From Myxococcaceae bacterium (GTDB lineage: Bacteria > Myxococcota > Myxococcia > Myxococcales > Myxococcaceae), in the NCBI GenBank assembly GCA_018262385.1, contig JAGSPQ010000334.1, positions 1 through 5,267 of the forward strand: a DNA stretch of 5,267 bases, given 5' to 3'. The position numbers were made by a program, and so were the translations under genes. Below the pieces are notes generated by a model that was not told the DNA's origin, made no database searches, and was given only the letters and a program-made list of their open reading frames with translations. The stretch's first letter is position 1. Each line of letters starts with the position of its first letter. Shown here in pieces: positions 3,966 through 5,267 of this stretch.

Positions 3966-5009
3966 ATGGATGTCTTTACCGCGTTGAGCAACAAGTCGGA
4001 CTACTCGAAGACGCAGCTGCAGCTGATCGTCGGAGCCTGGGTGATGAGCGGGCTGGTCGAGGGCAAGCAGAAGATCGATCTGACCAACGGGGACGTCGCC
4101 GAAGACGATTACGACAAGACCTCGATCTACTCGCTGCTCTACGCGATGTACCGGTCGATGGGGAACGTGCGCTCGGACAACGGCGAGCTCTACGAGTTCA
4201 CCTTCAACACCTGGGGTTACACCTGGCCGGCCGCCTGGGGCCCGGGCCCGATTCCGGCGAACGATCCCCAGCTGATGGGGAAGAACGCCTACGCCGGCCT
4301 GTACCACTTCGATCTCGCGCAGGAGTACATCAAGTCCCGCAACGGCAAGGTCCACATCATCGAGATGGGCTGCGGCACCGGCGCCGGCGCGCACCTGATC
4401 TGCTCGAAGATCCTCCCCAACTGCACCTACGAAGCAGTCGACATGCAGCAGGCGGGCATCAACTCCTGCAAGCGCAAGTTCGTCCCCGAGCTCAACGGCC
4501 GGCTGGTCGCGACCTGCGGCGATGCCACCAAGCTGACGGTTCCGGACGGGGCCGCCGACTTCATCGCGGTGAACGAGACCCACGTCACCGAGATGCCGGG
4601 CAAGACCACCGAAGAGGACGTGCGGTTCTTCAAGACCGCCTACCGCCTGCTCAAGCCGGGCGGGTTCCTCGTCTGGGGCAACGCGATCCCCGAGTCGACC
4701 TGGAAGCCCTGCTTCGACCTGCTCGAGCAGATCGGGATGAAGGTCCTCGAGGTGTGCGACGTGACCAAGGAAGCGGTCAAGGCGCGCGACGAAGACAAGC
4801 GCCGCATCGACTCGTACGTCGACCAGATCATCTCGACCTTCCACGGGTTCAAGATCCCGATGCTGGGCGGCAAGCGCCGCGCCCTCGCCGAGGTCGCGCT
4901 GAAGAACTTCTCGCGCAATCCCGGAACCAAGCTCTACGACAACATGGTGGACGGCACCGACACCTACAAGGTCTGCCTGGTCCAGAAGCCGCTCACCGCG
5001 AAGGCGTAA
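3966..5009 (+). CDS. Class I SAM-dependent methyltransferase
   Basis: The 347-residue protein has a Rossmann-fold methyltransferase domain in the middle: motif I IIEMGCGTGAGAH (131-143), which binds S-adenosylmethionine; acidic end of strand 2 in YEAVDM (Asp159); GDATKL (185-190) and ADFIAVNETH (197-206) for motifs II/III; and LLKPGGFLVWGN (228-239), typical of strand 5. An N-terminal region of about 105 residues (LQLIVGAWVMSGLVEGK at 18-34) and a C-terminal region (about 240-347) are not standard and may define the substrate. The layout resembles small-molecule or lipid O/C-methyltransferases such as the phthiotriolone type, but the acceptor cannot be named. It is Lys/Asp/Asn-rich, with G/C-ending codons, and its GC is lower than its neighbours. 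An in-frame GTG at 3930 would add 12 residues; ATG 3966 is preferred but not certain. A strong terminator follows. Confidence 0.9.
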   Translation: MDVFTALSNKSDYSKTQLQLIVGAWVMSGLVEGKQKIDLTNGDVAEDDYDKTSIYSLLYAMYRSMGNVRSDNGELYEFTFNTWGYTWPAAWGPGPIPANDPQLMGKNAYAGLYHFDLAQEYIKSRNGKVHIIEMGCGTGAGAHLICSKILPNCTYEAVDMQQAGINSCKRKFVPELNGRLVATCGDATKLTVPDGAADFIAVNETHVTEMPGKTTEEDVRFFKTAYRLLKPGGFLVWGNAIPESTWKPCFDLLEQIGMKVLEVCDVTKEAVKARDEDKRRIDSYVDQIISTFHGFKIPMLGGKRRALAEVALKNFSRNPGTKLYDNMVDGTDTYKVCLVQKPLTAKA

Positions 5010-5032
5010 GCGCAGCGACCTGAGACTTTACG

Positions 5033-5066
5033 AGGGGGTCTCCGATTCGTCGGAGGCCCCTTTCCC
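5033..5066 (+). terminator. Rho-independent terminator of the methyltransferase gene
   Basis: An 11-bp stem pairs GGGGTCTCCGA (5035-5045) with TCGGAGGCCCC (5050-5060), with one G-U wobble and a four-base TTCG loop, and is followed by TTTCCCTTT. It begins 24 nt after the methyltransferase stop codon. The interrupted T-tract is not ideal, but stem length, loop and position make this the clearest terminator in the window. Confidence 0.85.
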
Positions 5067-5107
5067 TTTGTCCGGGGCGGGCCGCGCTTCGAACCGGTGA
5101 TACGGGA

Positions 5108-5113
5108 TACGGT
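5108..5113 (+). promoter_or_regulatory. Candidate -10 element of the right-edge lipoprotein gene
   Basis: TACGGT fits TANNNT and ends 6 nt before the GTG at 5120. It lies between two ACCGGTG copies (5093-5099 and 5116-5122). No Shine-Dalgarno or -35 is visible. The preceding gene has its own terminator, so this gene needs its own promoter. Confidence 0.35.
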
Positions 5114-5119
5114 CCACCG

Positions 5120-5267
5120 GTGCGGACGTCGCTCTTCGCGTGGTTGCTGCTGCTTCCGGCCTGCACGCCCTGCTGCGCGCCCGGCGGCAGCCCCACCCTC
5201 ACCATCGACGATGGCGGAGTTTGCACGCTGGAGAACAACTTCTGCAGCGGCTGGTTCCGGAGCGTCC
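5120..5267 (+). CDS. Putative lipoprotein, N-terminal fragment (cut by window edge)
   Basis: From a GTG at 5120 the frame is open to the window end (49 full codons). The product begins MRTSLFAWLLLLPAC, a compact signal peptide with Arg2, hydrophobic core 5-13 and a lipobox LPAC with the cysteine at residue 15, so a lipid-anchored envelope protein is likely. The mature part is cysteine-rich (CTPCCAPGG, then Cys35 and Cys42), which suggests disulfides or metal binding in the periplasm. GTG is chosen because it gives exactly a signal peptide; no in-frame ATG lies closer, and no Shine-Dalgarno is present. The gene sits 110 bp after the methyltransferase and beyond its terminator, so it is a separate unit. 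Function is unknown and the C-terminus is missing. Confidence 0.65.
   Translation, partial: MRTSLFAWLLLLPACTPCCAPGGSPTLTIDDGGVCTLENNFCSGWFRSV

Noticed and set aside
3915..4844. Open minus-strand frame opposite the methyltransferase
   Set aside because: It is antisense to a gene with clear SAM motifs and has no recognisable domain.
3578..5023. Open plus-strand frame through VF530 and methyltransferase regions
   Set aside because: It is out of frame with both recognised proteins, and its composition is Arg/Gly-rich shadow.
5093..5122. Two ACCGGTG copies 23 bp apart before the right-edge lipoprotein
   Set aside because: The motif is short, self-complementary in its core and expected by chance in GC-rich DNA; one copy includes the start codon.
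1..5267. CRISPR array, insertion sequence, integrase, toxin-antitoxin or other defence system
   Set aside because: There are no regularly spaced repeats, terminal inverted repeats, transposase motifs or recognisable system genes; the content is ordinary chromosomal single genes.

Overview
The window is GC-rich chromosomal DNA. It looks like a Myxococcota or related deltaproteobacterial-type genome: nearly every codon ends in G or C, and both window edges carry short cysteine-rich lipoproteins of the kind common in myxobacteria (one continues into a Cys/Asp/Gly-rich segment right after its lipobox). This taxonomic guess comes from style and composition, not from a marker gene.

Layout, left to right: a 5' fragment of a lipoprotein gene (minus, 1-134); a SohB-type S49 membrane serine protease (minus, 202-1215); a small two-zinc-finger TFIIB-like protein (plus, 1344-1745); an aldo/keto reductase (minus, 1742-2569) that overlaps the previous gene tail to tail by 4 bp; a Nudix hydrolase (plus, 2593-3048) divergent from the reductase across only 23 bp; an exported helical/coiled-coil protein of unknown function (minus, 3066-3539); a VF530/DUF2132 nucleic-acid-binding small protein (plus, 3627-3899); a class I SAM-dependent methyltransferase (plus, 3966-5009) followed by a clear intrinsic terminator (5033-5066); and the start of a second lipoprotein (plus, 5120 to window end). 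There are no RNA genes, mobile elements, CRISPR arrays or gene-free stretches over 300 bp.

From the sohB gene to the VF530 gene the strand switches at every gene, so most genes are probably their own transcription units rather than one pathway. I see no functional link joining protease, zinc-ribbon protein, reductase, Nudix enzyme and methyltransferase, and no convincing new multi-gene system.

The most notable shared feature is regulatory. Five gene starts (zinc-finger protein, reductase, Nudix, VF530, right-edge lipoprotein) have a TANNNT hexamer ending 6-9 nt before the start codon and no well-placed Shine-Dalgarno sequence, which suggests leaderless or nearly leaderless transcripts. In the 23-bp gap between the reductase and Nudix genes two such hexamers overlap on opposite strands, suggesting a very compact bidirectional promoter. 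In contrast, the coiled-coil gene has a strong GAGGAGG ribosome-binding site and the methyltransferase has a real leader. Other points are a degenerate second zinc finger, an unusual reductase active-site spacing and cofactor loop, and a local excess of CGATCG that stops at position 3508.
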